The notes beneath the pieces are model-generated. The model had not been told where the DNA came from and ran no database searches. It saw only the letters and a program-made list of their open reading frames with translations. From assembly GCA_963668585.1 (NCBI GenBank), contig OY764869.1, positions 1,302,001 through 1,366,000 on the forward strand: a stretch of 64,000 nucleotides of DNA, read 5' to 3'. The DNA comes from Bin87 sp963668585 (GTDB lineage Bacteria > Chloroflexota > Dehalococcoidia > Lucifugimonadales > UBA3495). The position numbers were made by a program, and so were the translations under genes. Of the stretch, positions 42,451-51,151 are shown piece by piece. Position 1 is the first letter of the stretch. Each line of letters starts with the position of its first letter.

Positions 42451-43230
42451 ATGCAGCAGCCCGAAACCACTCTGATTTATTGGGCGCCGAGTCGCGTGAG
42501 GTTCAACCTCACGTTGATTCTCGCGGCGGTCGTGGTAGTTTTGGGTCTCCTGCAGGCGGCGGGATTTGATCCGCTGGCCGCCGCGTGCAGTCCCAGGACA
42601 AGCAGCGAACCAACCGAGCAAACGGAAGGAGTCCAGCCGGAAGTCAGTGATGATGCCGCGTCCTCCAACCGGGGGGGCAGCGCATGGCTGCTGGTGATAG
42701 TGGGCCTGGGCGTGGGCGCGTATTCGTGGCTCACATCGCCGCGCCAGTATCGCGTGTACTCCGACGCCCTGATCATAATGTTCGGAATGCCGCGCAGACG
42801 GACCATCCATTTCAGCGATATTCGCGAGGTGGTGGTTGATCGCGGCTTCATGGGCGACCCGCTGCGGGTGTACACCGTCAATCGTCGGCGCATCCCGTTG
42901 CAGGTGCGTGAGCCTGACGAGATGCACCGGTATCTGGACGGCGCGGTCAAGGACTTCTGGCGGGCCAACCCGCAGTACGCGCCGCCACCGCCGGAGGAAG
43001 ACGAGGCCGACGGCGGGTCGCGAGCCGATGTGGTTGACTCCACGGTGGCGGAGCCTGACGAGCCGACGACGGACGTTCAGCCTGAAACCACGCAGGACGG
43101 CGCGTCGGAGGATCCGCCCCGACGCAGTCCGCGCTCGCGCCGGCGCAGCCTCCGCGACGATTCCAACGGCAGCGACGGCGGGGATACCAGCGACGGCAGC
43201 GACACGGAAGGGCCGCCAAGGTTCAGCTAG
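42451..43230 (+). CDS. Two-helix membrane protein with PH-like domain and acidic/basic tail
   Basis: A 259-residue protein. Membrane helices lie at about residues 19-37 (LTLILAAVVVVLGLLQAAG) and 75-93 (AWLLVIVGLGVGAYSWL). Then YRVYSDALIIMFGMPRRRTIHFSDIREVVV (core RRTIHFSDIREVVV) resembles the bacterial PH (YdbS/YdbT-like) fold. The last 80 residues are low-complexity: Pro/Glu/Asp-rich, then an Arg-rich RRSPRSRRRS block and a Ser/Asp/Gly tail. Function unknown. Its end overlaps the convergent mcrC gene by 8 bases. Confidence 0.7.
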   Translation: MQQPETTLIYWAPSRVRFNLTLILAAVVVVLGLLQAAGFDPLAAACSPRTSSEPTEQTEGVQPEVSDDAASSNRGGSAWLLVIVGLGVGAYSWLTSPRQYRVYSDALIIMFGMPRRRTIHFSDIREVVVDRGFMGDPLRVYTVNRRRIPLQVREPDEMHRYLDGAVKDFWRANPQYAPPPPEEDEADGGSRADVVDSTVAEPDEPTTDVQPETTQDGASEDPPRRSPRSRRRSLRDDSNGSDGGDTSDGSDTEGPPRFS

Positions 43231-44368
43231 CGACGCCCTCTGAAAAACCTGGAACTATCCGCAGCAACTGGCTGCGGATAGTTTTGCCATCGGCGTTCAG
43301 GTCAACGGTGGCAAAGCGAATCCGGTGGCCCTGGATGGTGGCTGATTCATCAACACTGTCGTCGATGGCGGGATAGAGCAGAACGCCGGTTGAATGGCCC
43401 GACAGCGGGTCGTCATCGCGTTCCTGGGAACGCAGGTAGGCGTAAATCTGGTAGATGTTGCCGGACCTCAGCGACTGTTCACGTCGCCAGGCGCCGGTGA
43501 TGATTGACATGAATTTTGTGTCAATGACGATCCGCTGGCCTTCCGTCGGATTTTGGATGTCGCGGCGTTCCAGGACGATGTCGGTGATCATGCCCGGCAT
43601 AATAGCGCGCAGGCGCGATGTGGGATCCAGCAGGGGCCAACCAATATGTCCGCCGGTTTTGATGTTCCAGTCGTGCGGGGTCAGCACGGCGTCGTAGAAT
43701 CCGCCGACGGCCTGCTCGTATAGCTTCCATCCCGGGCTGGCGCTACGGTCGGCGATTTGCAACAGTGCCGATCCGGACTCCTCGGTGGGTATGGAAAGGT
43801 CGAACACCAACCGGGCAGCGGCCAGCATCCGGCGTTCCGCCGCGTCCACCCATCCCACGTTGTCTCTCAGCGCGTGGCTTCCGCGTTTTCCGGCTTGCAA
43901 ATCGGTGGACACGCCGGCTCGTTCCAGTCGCGCGGCCAATTCGCGGCAACGGCGCGCTGACTCGTCCTTGCGCACGAAGGATGCCAGATGCAGCAGCGCC
44001 GCCTTGACGTAGCGGTTCCGTGGGGTGTCAACCGTGAGTTCGTCATACACGCAGGCGACGCGGGCGCGCTGTAGCAACTTAAGGCGTTCGGTGCGGAGGA
44101 CGTTGATGTGGCCGCGCACGCGGTTGAGGTCTGCCTCCCGCCGTTGGTAGCCGTGGGACAAGTTGCGGCGCAGTCGGCGTTCGACGGCGTTGGTCAGTAT
44201 TTCGGCTACCAGTTCGGGTATGTCGTCGGACGCGTCTTCCAGCGCGACGCGTTCAGACTCTGGCAATTCTTTGTACAGTTGGGAGGCATACAGGAGCAGC
44301 AGCCAGATGTTGCGTACCGGGATGCGGCCGATGAGGCGGGAATCACTGGTTTCTTGCAGCGACGTCAC
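43223..44368 (-). CDS. mcrC: McrC-like restriction endonuclease subunit
   Basis: A 381-residue McrBC 5-methylcytosine restriction subunit. The N-terminus RIPVRNIWLLLLYAS is a McrC hallmark, as is RRREADLNRVRGHIN-like text (here YQRREADLNRVRGHINV). The PD-(D/E)xK nuclease core is at Asp263 (ITDIVLERRD) and Asp283/Lys285 (VIDTKFM), and a helix with YQIYAYL follows. Its ATG overlaps the mcrB stop by four bases (ATGA). McrC cuts DNA when driven by the McrB GTPase. Confidence 0.9.
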   Translation of the reverse strand: MTSLQETSDSRLIGRIPVRNIWLLLLYASQLYKELPESERVALEDASDDIPELVAEILTNAVERRLRRNLSHGYQRREADLNRVRGHINVLRTERLKLLQRARVACVYDELTVDTPRNRYVKAALLHLASFVRKDESARRCRELAARLERAGVSTDLQAGKRGSHALRDNVGWVDAAERRMLAAARLVFDLSIPTEESGSALLQIADRSASPGWKLYEQAVGGFYDAVLTPHDWNIKTGGHIGWPLLDPTSRLRAIMPGMITDIVLERRDIQNPTEGQRIVIDTKFMSIITGAWRREQSLRSGNIYQIYAYLRSQERDDDPLSGHSTGVLLYPAIDDSVDESATIQGHRIRFATVDLNADGKTIRSQLLRIVPGFSEGVAS

Positions 44369-46542
44369 AAGCCACTCAGCAACTTGGTCGTTTCGGTTTC
44401 CGCCTTGTCAGCGTCGTCAAACCAGTATTCGCGCAGCAGGGGCGCAATCTCGGTTTCGACCACGTCTTTGAACCATACGTTGGCATCGTCAGTTGCGGTA
44501 CCGGGCGTTGGCGTGAAGTGGCTGTGGCCGATGCGGAACTGCGGGCCGAGGTTGCGGTCGGAGTCAATTTGGTCGTTCAGCGACGTGATGCGTGTTGCGA
44601 CATCATCAAGAAAGTCTGTGGGGATGCTGCTCTGTTCGTGAACCCAGTCACGCCATCGGTTGTTGAATATGGGTTCGAGGTCGAAGAAAGCGAAGCGGCG
44701 GCGCAGCGCGATGTCCACCAACGCCAGCGAGCGGTCGGCCAGGTTCATGGTGCCGATGACGTACACGTTGGGCGGGATGTGGAAGCGTTCGGAGTCGCTG
44801 CGAGGGTAGGCCAGGGCGAGGGCATCGTCCGGGCCCCGCTTGTCCGATTCGAGAAGGGTGAGCAACTCGCCGAAGATTGACGCAGGGTTGCCACGGTTGA
44901 TTTCCTCGATGACCATGACGTACTTGGTGCTAGGGTCGCGCCGGGCGTCCTCAGCCAATTTCAGGAACGGGCCGTCGATTAGTTTCAGGTTGCCGTCGCC
45001 CTGGGGCCGCCAGCCGCGCACGAAATCCTCGTAGGACAGGTTGGGGTGGAACTGCACCTGCCTGACTTTGTCGGTGTCTTTGTTGCCGATCAGGGCGTAG
45101 GCGAGTCTTTTGGAGAGCCAGGTCTTGCCGGCTCCGGGGGGCCCCTGCAGGATGATGTTCCGCTTGGTCCTCAGGCGGTTGAGCATTGTTTCTAGGGTGG
45201 CACGGGGGAGGAAGCAGCCGTCGGCGAGGATATCGTTGATGTCGTACGCTGGTGGGGGCGGAGGCTCAGGAACTGGTTCTGGATCCGCCGGGGGTGTACT
45301 CCGCGGCACGGTAGGCGCAGGAGTTGGCGAGGGCGGTTGATATGCTGCCCACGAGAGTTCTGGGAATGAATGGACACCGAAGGAATCATACTGAAAACTA
45401 TCCAAAAGAAGGTCGCACAAAGCCAGATAGTCGCCTCCCGACAGGACGTTTTTGGATATGGGGATATCTAACCGATTGGATATGTAGCTTCGGGAGTTGC
45501 CGTCCAACGGCACAAACCGTTGAGGGCGTGTCCAGAACAAACCCACGGTCAGGTTGTAGCGAACAATGGGCAAAGATTGAGCGTCATCGAATAAACGTAT
45601 GAATGCTGATCGGTTTTCTTCGGATTCGGCTAAGGCAATCGCATCCGAAAAGACCTGCCATAACAAATCAATGTCGCCATCGTCGCGCCCGTTGGCAAAT
45701 CTGAAAAACCAACTCCTCTGGTTGTTTAGGACCGGAATTCCGTCGTCGTTCGTTGATAACTCAGGCGGCGGTTCTGACACCCCCAGAATTTCCGCCATTT
45801 CAGTTGCGATAGCCAGACGGTTCGTATCAGTAAGGCTGCGGTTGAATAAGCCCATGGCAGTAAATGGACATATGTCTTGCAAAGGTCCGGTCGAACCGTC
45901 GGGGAAGCGGTCGGTGATTGCGAAGGGCAACTCAAGGCGACGGTTGGCGAGCTGCGATATGGCGTCAGCCAACGGACGGCGATCGTGCCGAAATTGGAGC
46001 AACCTGTCGGCAAACTCCGTGTAAAAACGGGTCCAAGCAAAACGGGAATCGGGTTTGGCATGGTCACCGAATTTGTCTCGATATTGTGGGTCGTTCCGCC
46101 ACCGGTTGATGTCCTGTTCCTGTTTGTTGAAGGTGAACGCTATCAGCGCATCGGTTTTCCATTCGCCCGGGTACACGGCATGGATCGTTTGGGCATACAT
46201 CGAGAAATACCATTCCCGTGGCGGGTTCACCCTGGTCCAATCGACTCTCAGGATGCGGCCGTCACGCATATTCTGTTTGACGACCCCAACGGCTTTGATC
46301 AACATCCCGGGCACGTATTCACCGTGGTTGTCAAATGGGAGATTATTCCTTCGGCCGTATCGGGCTTTGATGGCTATACGGTCGCCGACCCGAACGGCAT
46401 CGACCTGTTCAGAGAACTCGCCATCCTCATAGCCATTTTCCCAAATGCCGTCCCGCAGGAACCGATCGGTCTGGTCGTCTGTTCCACCCCAACCTGCGCC
46501 TACGAACCATGAGGGGCGCGAACTATCAGATGATAAGGTCAT
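44365..46542 (-). CDS. mcrB: McrB-like GTPase with N-terminal PUA/EVE-like domain
   Basis: A 725-residue protein from ATG 46542; a GTG nine codons earlier is also in frame. The N-terminal 160 residues (WFVGAGWGG, VGDRIAIKARYGRRNN, GMLIKAVGVV) resemble a PUA/EVE modified-base-reading domain. A middle helical region and a Pro-rich linker (PPSPTPAPTVPRSTPPADPE) follow. The AAA+ GTPase has Walker A QGPPGAGKTW (about 467-475), Walker B VMVIEEINRG (542-551) and GTMNLADRSL, the McrB form of the MNxxD guanine motif. It would sense modified DNA and drive McrC. The N-terminal part is less GC-rich than the neighbours. It begins 44 bases after queA. Confidence 0.9.
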   Translation of the reverse strand: MTLSSDSSRPSWFVGAGWGGTDDQTDRFLRDGIWENGYEDGEFSEQVDAVRVGDRIAIKARYGRRNNLPFDNHGEYVPGMLIKAVGVVKQNMRDGRILRVDWTRVNPPREWYFSMYAQTIHAVYPGEWKTDALIAFTFNKQEQDINRWRNDPQYRDKFGDHAKPDSRFAWTRFYTEFADRLLQFRHDRRPLADAISQLANRRLELPFAITDRFPDGSTGPLQDICPFTAMGLFNRSLTDTNRLAIATEMAEILGVSEPPPELSTNDDGIPVLNNQRSWFFRFANGRDDGDIDLLWQVFSDAIALAESEENRSAFIRLFDDAQSLPIVRYNLTVGLFWTRPQRFVPLDGNSRSYISNRLDIPISKNVLSGGDYLALCDLLLDSFQYDSFGVHSFPELSWAAYQPPSPTPAPTVPRSTPPADPEPVPEPPPPPAYDINDILADGCFLPRATLETMLNRLRTKRNIILQGPPGAGKTWLSKRLAYALIGNKDTDKVRQVQFHPNLSYEDFVRGWRPQGDGNLKLIDGPFLKLAEDARRDPSTKYVMVIEEINRGNPASIFGELLTLLESDKRGPDDALALAYPRSDSERFHIPPNVYVIGTMNLADRSLALVDIALRRRFAFFDLEPIFNNRWRDWVHEQSSIPTDFLDDVATRITSLNDQIDSDRNLGPQFRIGHSHFTPTPGTATDDANVWFKDVVETEIAPLLREYWFDDADKAETETTKLLSGL

Positions 46543-46586
46543 GTCTCTCAATCTCCACTTGTGGGTCACCAGCTTGAATTTCGGCG

Positions 46587-47636
46587 CTACAGAATCAGCA
46601 TGGCATCGCCGAAGGAGTAGAAGCGGTACTCCTGTTGGATGGCTTCCTGGTACGCCGCCAGGATTCGCTCGCGGCCGGCGAAGGCTGACACCAGCATCAG
46701 CAGGGTGGAGCGGGGCAGGTGGAAGTTGGTCAGCATGGCGTCCACCAGGCGGAACTCATGGCCCGGCAGGATGAACAGGTCGGCGTCGCCCGATGTTGGT
46801 TGAATCTCGCCGTCGGCGTCGCGGGCGACGTGTTCCAGCGTGCGGACGCTGGTGGTGCCCACCGCGATGATGCGGCTGCCATCGCGACGGGCGCGGTTGA
46901 TGGCGTCGGCGGTATCGCGGGGCATCTCGAACCACTCGGTGTGGATTTCGTGCTCCGCGATGTCCTCGCCGTGGACGGGACGGAAGGTGTCGAGGCCAAC
47001 GTGCAGCGTTACCCAGGCGGTATGCACGCCCATGTCCCGGATGTCGGCCAGCATCTGGTCGGTGAAGTGCAGTCCGGCCGTTGGCGCGGCCACGCTGCCG
47101 GGGGCGTCGGCGTACACGGTCTGGTAACGCTCGGGGTCGTCGGGCGTCTCCTTGATATATGGAGGCAGTGGCAACTCGCCCACGCCGTCCAGCAGGGACT
47201 CGTCGGAAATGCGGACGGTGCGCAGCCCCCTTTCGTGGGTTTCCAGTATCTCGATGCGGATTGCGCCGATGGAGTGGTCGTTGGCAGGGTCGGGCGTCAC
47301 CACCACCTCCGCGCCGGCGCGCAGCCGACGGCCGGGGCGTCCGAGAGCCTGCCAGATGCCCGGTCCCAGGCGGCGCACCAGCAACACTTCGACCTGGGAT
47401 CCGGACCGGGATTCCCGGCCGTGCAGCCGCGCCGGAATAACCCGGCTGCGGTTGAATACCATCAGGTCGCCGGGCTTGAGGTAATCCGTGAGGTCGCGGA
47501 AACTGCGGTGTTCGATGCCGGAGTCGCCGTGGCGATTCAGCGTCAGCAAACGCGAGGCGTCCCGGGGTTCCGCCGGTGTCTGGGCGATGCGCTCTTCGGG
47601 CAGGTGGTAATCGAAATCGCCGGTGCGCAGCGTCAT
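46587..47636 (-). CDS. queA: tRNA preQ1(34) S-adenosylmethionine ribosyltransferase-isomerase QueA
   Basis: A 349-residue protein of normal length. It begins FDYHLPEERIAQTPAEPRDASRLL, the QueA N-terminus, and has FNRSRVIPARLHG, GSVAAPTAGLHFT and LTNFHLPRSTLLMLVSAF. It moves ribose from SAM onto preQ1 in tRNA to make epoxyqueuosine. It is downstream of folD, with 41 bases between. Confidence 0.95.
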   Translation of the reverse strand: MTLRTGDFDYHLPEERIAQTPAEPRDASRLLTLNRHGDSGIEHRSFRDLTDYLKPGDLMVFNRSRVIPARLHGRESRSGSQVEVLLVRRLGPGIWQALGRPGRRLRAGAEVVVTPDPANDHSIGAIRIEILETHERGLRTVRISDESLLDGVGELPLPPYIKETPDDPERYQTVYADAPGSVAAPTAGLHFTDQMLADIRDMGVHTAWVTLHVGLDTFRPVHGEDIAEHEIHTEWFEMPRDTADAINRARRDGSRIIAVGTTSVRTLEHVARDADGEIQPTSGDADLFILPGHEFRLVDAMLTNFHLPRSTLLMLVSAFAGRERILAAYQEAIQQEYRFYSFGDAMLIL

Positions 47637-47677
47637 ACGGGAGATGGGCCGACGATCGGGAGATAGGCCGACGATTA

Positions 47678-48562
47678 TCAGGCCGCAGCGACTCGGGCGG
47701 CGTCCAGCGTGTTGCTGATCAGCATGGCGACGGTCATGGGGCCAATGCCGCCGGGCACGGGCGTAATGGCTTCGGCTTTGGCCGCCACCTTCTCGTAATC
47801 GACGTCGCCAACCAATCGGTAGCCGCGCCGGCGTGAAGCGTCGTCAACCCGGTTGATTCCCACGTCTATTACCACGGCCCCGGGGCGGACCATGTCTGCG
47901 CCAACGGCGCCGGGCACTCCCATCGCGGCAACCAGGATGTCGGCCTGCCGGGTAATGTCGGGCAGGTCGCGGGTCCTGGTGTGGCAGACGGTGACGGTGG
48001 CGTTGCCGCCGGATGACCGTTGCATCAGCAGGGTCGCCAGGGGTTTGCCGACGATGTTGCTGCGGCCGATGATCACAACGTGCTGGCCGGAGGGGTCGTA
48101 TCCGGAGCGCAGGAGAACCTGCTGCACGCCGGCCGGCGTACAGGGCAGGAACGTGGGGTTGCCCTGCAACATACGGCCCTGGCTGACGGGGTGCAGGCCG
48201 TCAACGTCCTTGTGGGGATCAATTCGCTCGATGGTGGCCGCTTCGTCCAGATGGTTGGGCAGCGGCAACTGTACCAGGATGCCGTGGAATCGGGGGTCGG
48301 CGTTCAGGCGGTCAATGAGGGCGATGAGTTCGGTCTGGGTGATGGTGGCCGGAAGGTGAAAGGTTTCGGAGAAGATGCCGGCATCCGCGCAGGCGCGGCC
48401 CTTGTTCCGGACGTACACGGCGGATGCAGGGTCGTCGCCGATCAGCACCGCGGCGAGTCCGGGCGTGACGCCGGATGTTTCCGCCAACGCGGCGACGCCC
48501 TGGGCGACTTCGGCGCGGAGGTCGGCGGCAAGTTCGTTGCCGTTAAGGATGCGGGCGGTCAT
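47678..48562 (-). CDS. folD: Bifunctional methylenetetrahydrofolate dehydrogenase/cyclohydrolase FolD
   Basis: A 294-residue protein. The catalytic Lys lies in SAVYVRNKGRACADAG, and the substrate motif QLPLPNHLDE is present. The NADP-binding loop is IGRSNIVGKPLATLL, and the C-terminus has the PGGIGPMTVAMLISNT signature. It interconverts 5,10-methylene-, methenyl- and 10-formyl-THF for purine and methionine synthesis. It begins 14 bases after the Uma2 gene. Confidence 0.95.
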   Translation of the reverse strand: MTARILNGNELAADLRAEVAQGVAALAETSGVTPGLAAVLIGDDPASAVYVRNKGRACADAGIFSETFHLPATITQTELIALIDRLNADPRFHGILVQLPLPNHLDEAATIERIDPHKDVDGLHPVSQGRMLQGNPTFLPCTPAGVQQVLLRSGYDPSGQHVVIIGRSNIVGKPLATLLMQRSSGGNATVTVCHTRTRDLPDITRQADILVAAMGVPGAVGADMVRPGAVVIDVGINRVDDASRRRGYRLVGDVDYEKVAAKAEAITPVPGGIGPMTVAMLISNTLDAARVAAA

Positions 48563-48576
48563 GACGGGTGCGAACG

Positions 48577-49251
48577 CTATTCCAGATTGAAGACGTACTG
48601 GCGCACCGGGAAGGCGAATCCTGGCATAACATCCTCGCCGTCCAGGGTTTCAGGATCTTCCAGGATTTCCGGTTCGGTTTGCCCCGCGCGGTACACGAGC
48701 GCCTGACGGTTGCGGGTGTCGATGAGCCAACCGAGGCGGGCGCCGCCGGCAATCCACAGTTCCATTTTTCTCTGCAATGGCGCCAGGTCATCGGTGCGGG
48801 ATCGGATTTTAACGACGAAAGCAGGGGCTCCCTCGATGACCGTCTCGCGGTGCAGAGGAGTTTGGGAATCGTAATGCTCCTGGGTCATCCAGGCGGCGTC
48901 AGGGCCACGGACTTCGCCGGAAGGGAGACGGAAACGGCTGGTTTGCGATGCTCCAATTCCGCCATTGGACAACTGCCAATGGGTTACGAAATAGCTCACA
49001 TAAGTCTCTTGGCGGTTACCGCGGAATCCAGTCATAGGCAGTATCAGCAGATCTCCTTCGGCGTTGACTTCCATGTCGTAGAGGTCGTTCTGTGCGCAGA
49101 ACTCGATGAACCTGACGGGGAAGTCTTCGGCGCGGTGGTCGATGCCCAGGGCCGCCAGTTTGAGGCGAATCGTGCCCTCGGGTTCCGCGACCACAGGAGA
49201 CGCCGGCGGATTCTCGGCCGGGTCGGTGAGCGGTGTGGCTGTCGTGGTCAT
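48577..49251 (-). CDS. Uma2-family (DUF820) restriction-endonuclease-fold protein
   Basis: A 224-residue DUF820/Uma2 protein. It has the usual ILPMTGFRGNRQETYVSYFV region, RFRLPSGEVRGPDAAWMTQEHY (the PD of the nuclease core), and MELWIAGGARLGWLIDTRNRQALVYR. In family members the strand after this PD reads VVEVxSPSD; here it is FVVKIRSRTD, so the catalytic Glu position is Lys. The ordinary nuclease centre may therefore be lost. Function in this family is poorly known. Confidence 0.82.
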   Translation of the reverse strand: MTTTATPLTDPAENPPASPVVAEPEGTIRLKLAALGIDHRAEDFPVRFIEFCAQNDLYDMEVNAEGDLLILPMTGFRGNRQETYVSYFVTHWQLSNGGIGASQTSRFRLPSGEVRGPDAAWMTQEHYDSQTPLHRETVIEGAPAFVVKIRSRTDDLAPLQRKMELWIAGGARLGWLIDTRNRQALVYRAGQTEPEILEDPETLDGEDVMPGFAFPVRQYVFNLE

Positions 49252-49348
49252 GTTTGAACCTGATCCGTTGGCTTACAGAACTATCATACCATTCCGGCCA
49301 TTCCGCCTTCGTTTGCCATCATTGGCGAATCGGCCTACAATGCCGGCC

Positions 49349-50284
49349 ATGCGTATTGTGTCATTGTTGCCGAGCGCGACGGAGATAGTGTTTGCCCTCG
49401 GACTTGGAGAATCGCTGGTCGGAGTGTCTCATATGTGCGACTATCCGGCCGCGGCGCGTGGGTTGCCGGTGGTCAGCCGGAGCATTCGCAGCAAGTCTCA
49501 TCTGTCCAGCGCCGAGATCGATGCCATCATCCAGCAGGCCCGTGCCACCGGAAATCCGCTGTACATCATCGACGGCGACCTGCTGAATCGTCTGCGGCCC
49601 GACCTGATTCTGACGCAGGAACTGTGCGAGGTGTGCGCGGTAGGCGCCGGTTCGGTGTTCGAGACTGCGGCGAAAGTCCTTGATTACTCACCCGAGATTC
49701 TGAGCATCAGGCCGGCGGGACTGGACGACATTTACGACAATATCCGCCGCATTGGCGACGCTGCCGGAACGCCGGAACACGCCGCCGCCCTGTTGGCGGA
49801 ACTCCGCTCGCGCACCGAATACGTCGCGGGTCGGGCGACGCGCGGCGACCGGCCCAAGGTCTTCTGCATCGACTGGCTGGAACCGTTGCGCAACACCGGC
49901 CAATGGACACCCGAGTTGGTGGAGTTGGCCGGCGGAGAGGAAGGGCTGGCGGAAAAGTGGGGCAAATCCCGCGAGGTCGGATGGGAAGAGGTGATCGACT
50001 ACCAACCCGACTACGTGATGGTCATGCCGTGCGCTTTCAACATGGACCGCACCATTGCCGAGACGGCGCGCCTGATGGAGCGCCCCGAGTGGAGCGCGCT
50101 GGACGCGGTGCGGAAACAGCAGGTCTTTCTGTTTGACGGCCAGATTCCCAGCCGTCATGGGCCGAGGGTGATCGACGTGCTGGAAGGCCTGGCCGAGGCG
50201 ATGCAACCCGATGTGTTTCAGGGGTTGACCAAGCCCGGCATCTTCCGACCCGCCACGTTGCGGAGCCCATTGGTTACAACATAA
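49349..50284 (+). CDS. Cobalamin-binding (BtuF-like) periplasmic-binding-fold protein
   Basis: A 311-residue protein from ATG 49349; an ATG three codons earlier is also possible. MRIVSLLPSATEIVFALGLGESLVGVSHMCDYP (core IVSLLPSATEIV) is the classic opening of BtuF-like clusters, then LRPDLILTQELCEVCAVG and FCIDWLEPLRNTGQWTPELVELAGG (core WLEPLRNTGQWTPEL). There is no signal peptide, so it may be cytosolic. A cobalamin or corrinoid-related role is inferred from family members. Confidence 0.82.
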   Translation: MRIVSLLPSATEIVFALGLGESLVGVSHMCDYPAAARGLPVVSRSIRSKSHLSSAEIDAIIQQARATGNPLYIIDGDLLNRLRPDLILTQELCEVCAVGAGSVFETAAKVLDYSPEILSIRPAGLDDIYDNIRRIGDAAGTPEHAAALLAELRSRTEYVAGRATRGDRPKVFCIDWLEPLRNTGQWTPELVELAGGEEGLAEKWGKSREVGWEEVIDYQPDYVMVMPCAFNMDRTIAETARLMERPEWSALDAVRKQQVFLFDGQIPSRHGPRVIDVLEGLAEAMQPDVFQGLTKPGIFRPATLRSPLVTT

Positions 50285-50308
50285 CGCGCCTTTTGGAGAG
50301 TAATGCCG

Positions 50309-50614
50309 ATGGGTCTTTACATGATATCGCTGGAACACGCGCCGGAGCGCTGTCCCGGAGTGGATCTGGGGGTGCGGGACCGGGTGGTGCGAATGTCGTC
50401 GGAGTTGACGGCGACGCTGGCAAGCCGGGGGTGTGAATACCGGGGAGGCTGGGTCGGCAAATCGTCGCACCAAACCTGGCTGGTCCTGGAGGGGCCCGAC
50501 GCCCACGCGGTGGACGACGCGGTCATTGATATGGGCCTGGCCACCTGGAACCGTACCGCAATTTTTCCGATCATCACAATGGAAGAGGCTTTCGGCGGGC
50601 TGCCCACCGACTGA
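50309..50614 (+). CDS. Small unknown protein, ferredoxin-like fold suspected
   Basis: A 101-residue protein. GGAGAG at 50295-50300 favours the ATG at 50309 over that at 50303. It reads MGLYMISLEHAPERCPGVDL and later SHQTWLVLEGPDAHAVDDAVIDMGL (core TWLVLEGPDAHAV), a beta-alpha-beta pattern like dimeric DUF3303/YCII-type proteins. Function unknown. The Rieske gene follows 36 bases later. Confidence 0.65.
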   Translation: MGLYMISLEHAPERCPGVDLGVRDRVVRMSSELTATLASRGCEYRGGWVGKSSHQTWLVLEGPDAHAVDDAVIDMGLATWNRTAIFPIITMEEAFGGLPTD

Positions 50615-50650
50615 CATTAACCCGGGCCGTTGCACCAGGGGAGAAACGCC

Positions 50651-51085
50651 ATGAGCGAAAACATTTACCACCGCAGACGACGCATGTACACCGATCCCAA
50701 GGATATCGGCGACAACAAGATGGCTCCTGCCCGAAAGGTGGACATCGGACCAGTGGCGGATTATCGCGAACTGCCGGCGCGGGTCCGACTGGAAAACGGA
50801 GAGGAGCACTGGCTGGCAAAGGACAGGGAGGGGAATTATCGCCTGTTGTCGATGGTGTGTCCCCACGCCTGGGGCAGGGTCGTGAAGTGGGACAAGAGCT
50901 TTCTGTGCCCCGACCACGGTTGGCGGTTTGAAGAGGGGCAGGGTGTGTGCGTGAACGGGCCGAGGGCGCAACTGTTCTACCACGTGGTAAATGTGGAAAA
51001 CGGCCGATTGGTGGCCCGGATTCCGGCGGACAACGACGCGTCGGTGACCCACGCGCCTCCGCCCGCTTGGGCGATTCCCAAATAG
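50651..51085 (+). CDS. Rieske [2Fe-2S] domain protein
   Basis: A 144-residue protein from ATG 50651. The iron-sulfur ligands are CPH (SMVCPHAWGR) and, 13 residues on, CPDH (FLCPDHGWRFE), i.e. CxH...CxxH. The second box lacks the usual C-x-x-H-G-W-x-F changes and so looks complete. There is no catalytic oxygenase domain, so it could be a ferredoxin component or an electron-transfer partner. It lies just after the small gene at 50309, with which it may form an operon. Confidence 0.85.
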   Translation: MSENIYHRRRRMYTDPKDIGDNKMAPARKVDIGPVADYRELPARVRLENGEEHWLAKDREGNYRLLSMVCPHAWGRVVKWDKSFLCPDHGWRFEEGQGVCVNGPRAQLFYHVVNVENGRLVARIPADNDASVTHAPPPAWAIPK

Positions 51086-51106
51086 ATCATGATCTTATCG
51101 GCGTTC

Positions 51107-51112
51107 TATAAT
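51107..51112 (+). promoter_or_regulatory. -10 promoter element upstream of the LRR gene
   Basis: A perfect TATAAT 39 bases before the chosen start; only a poor -35 is seen. Confidence 0.35.
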
Positions 51113-51151
51113 CGAACCGGCTGAATTTTTTGACAAGGGATGGATTTCGTT

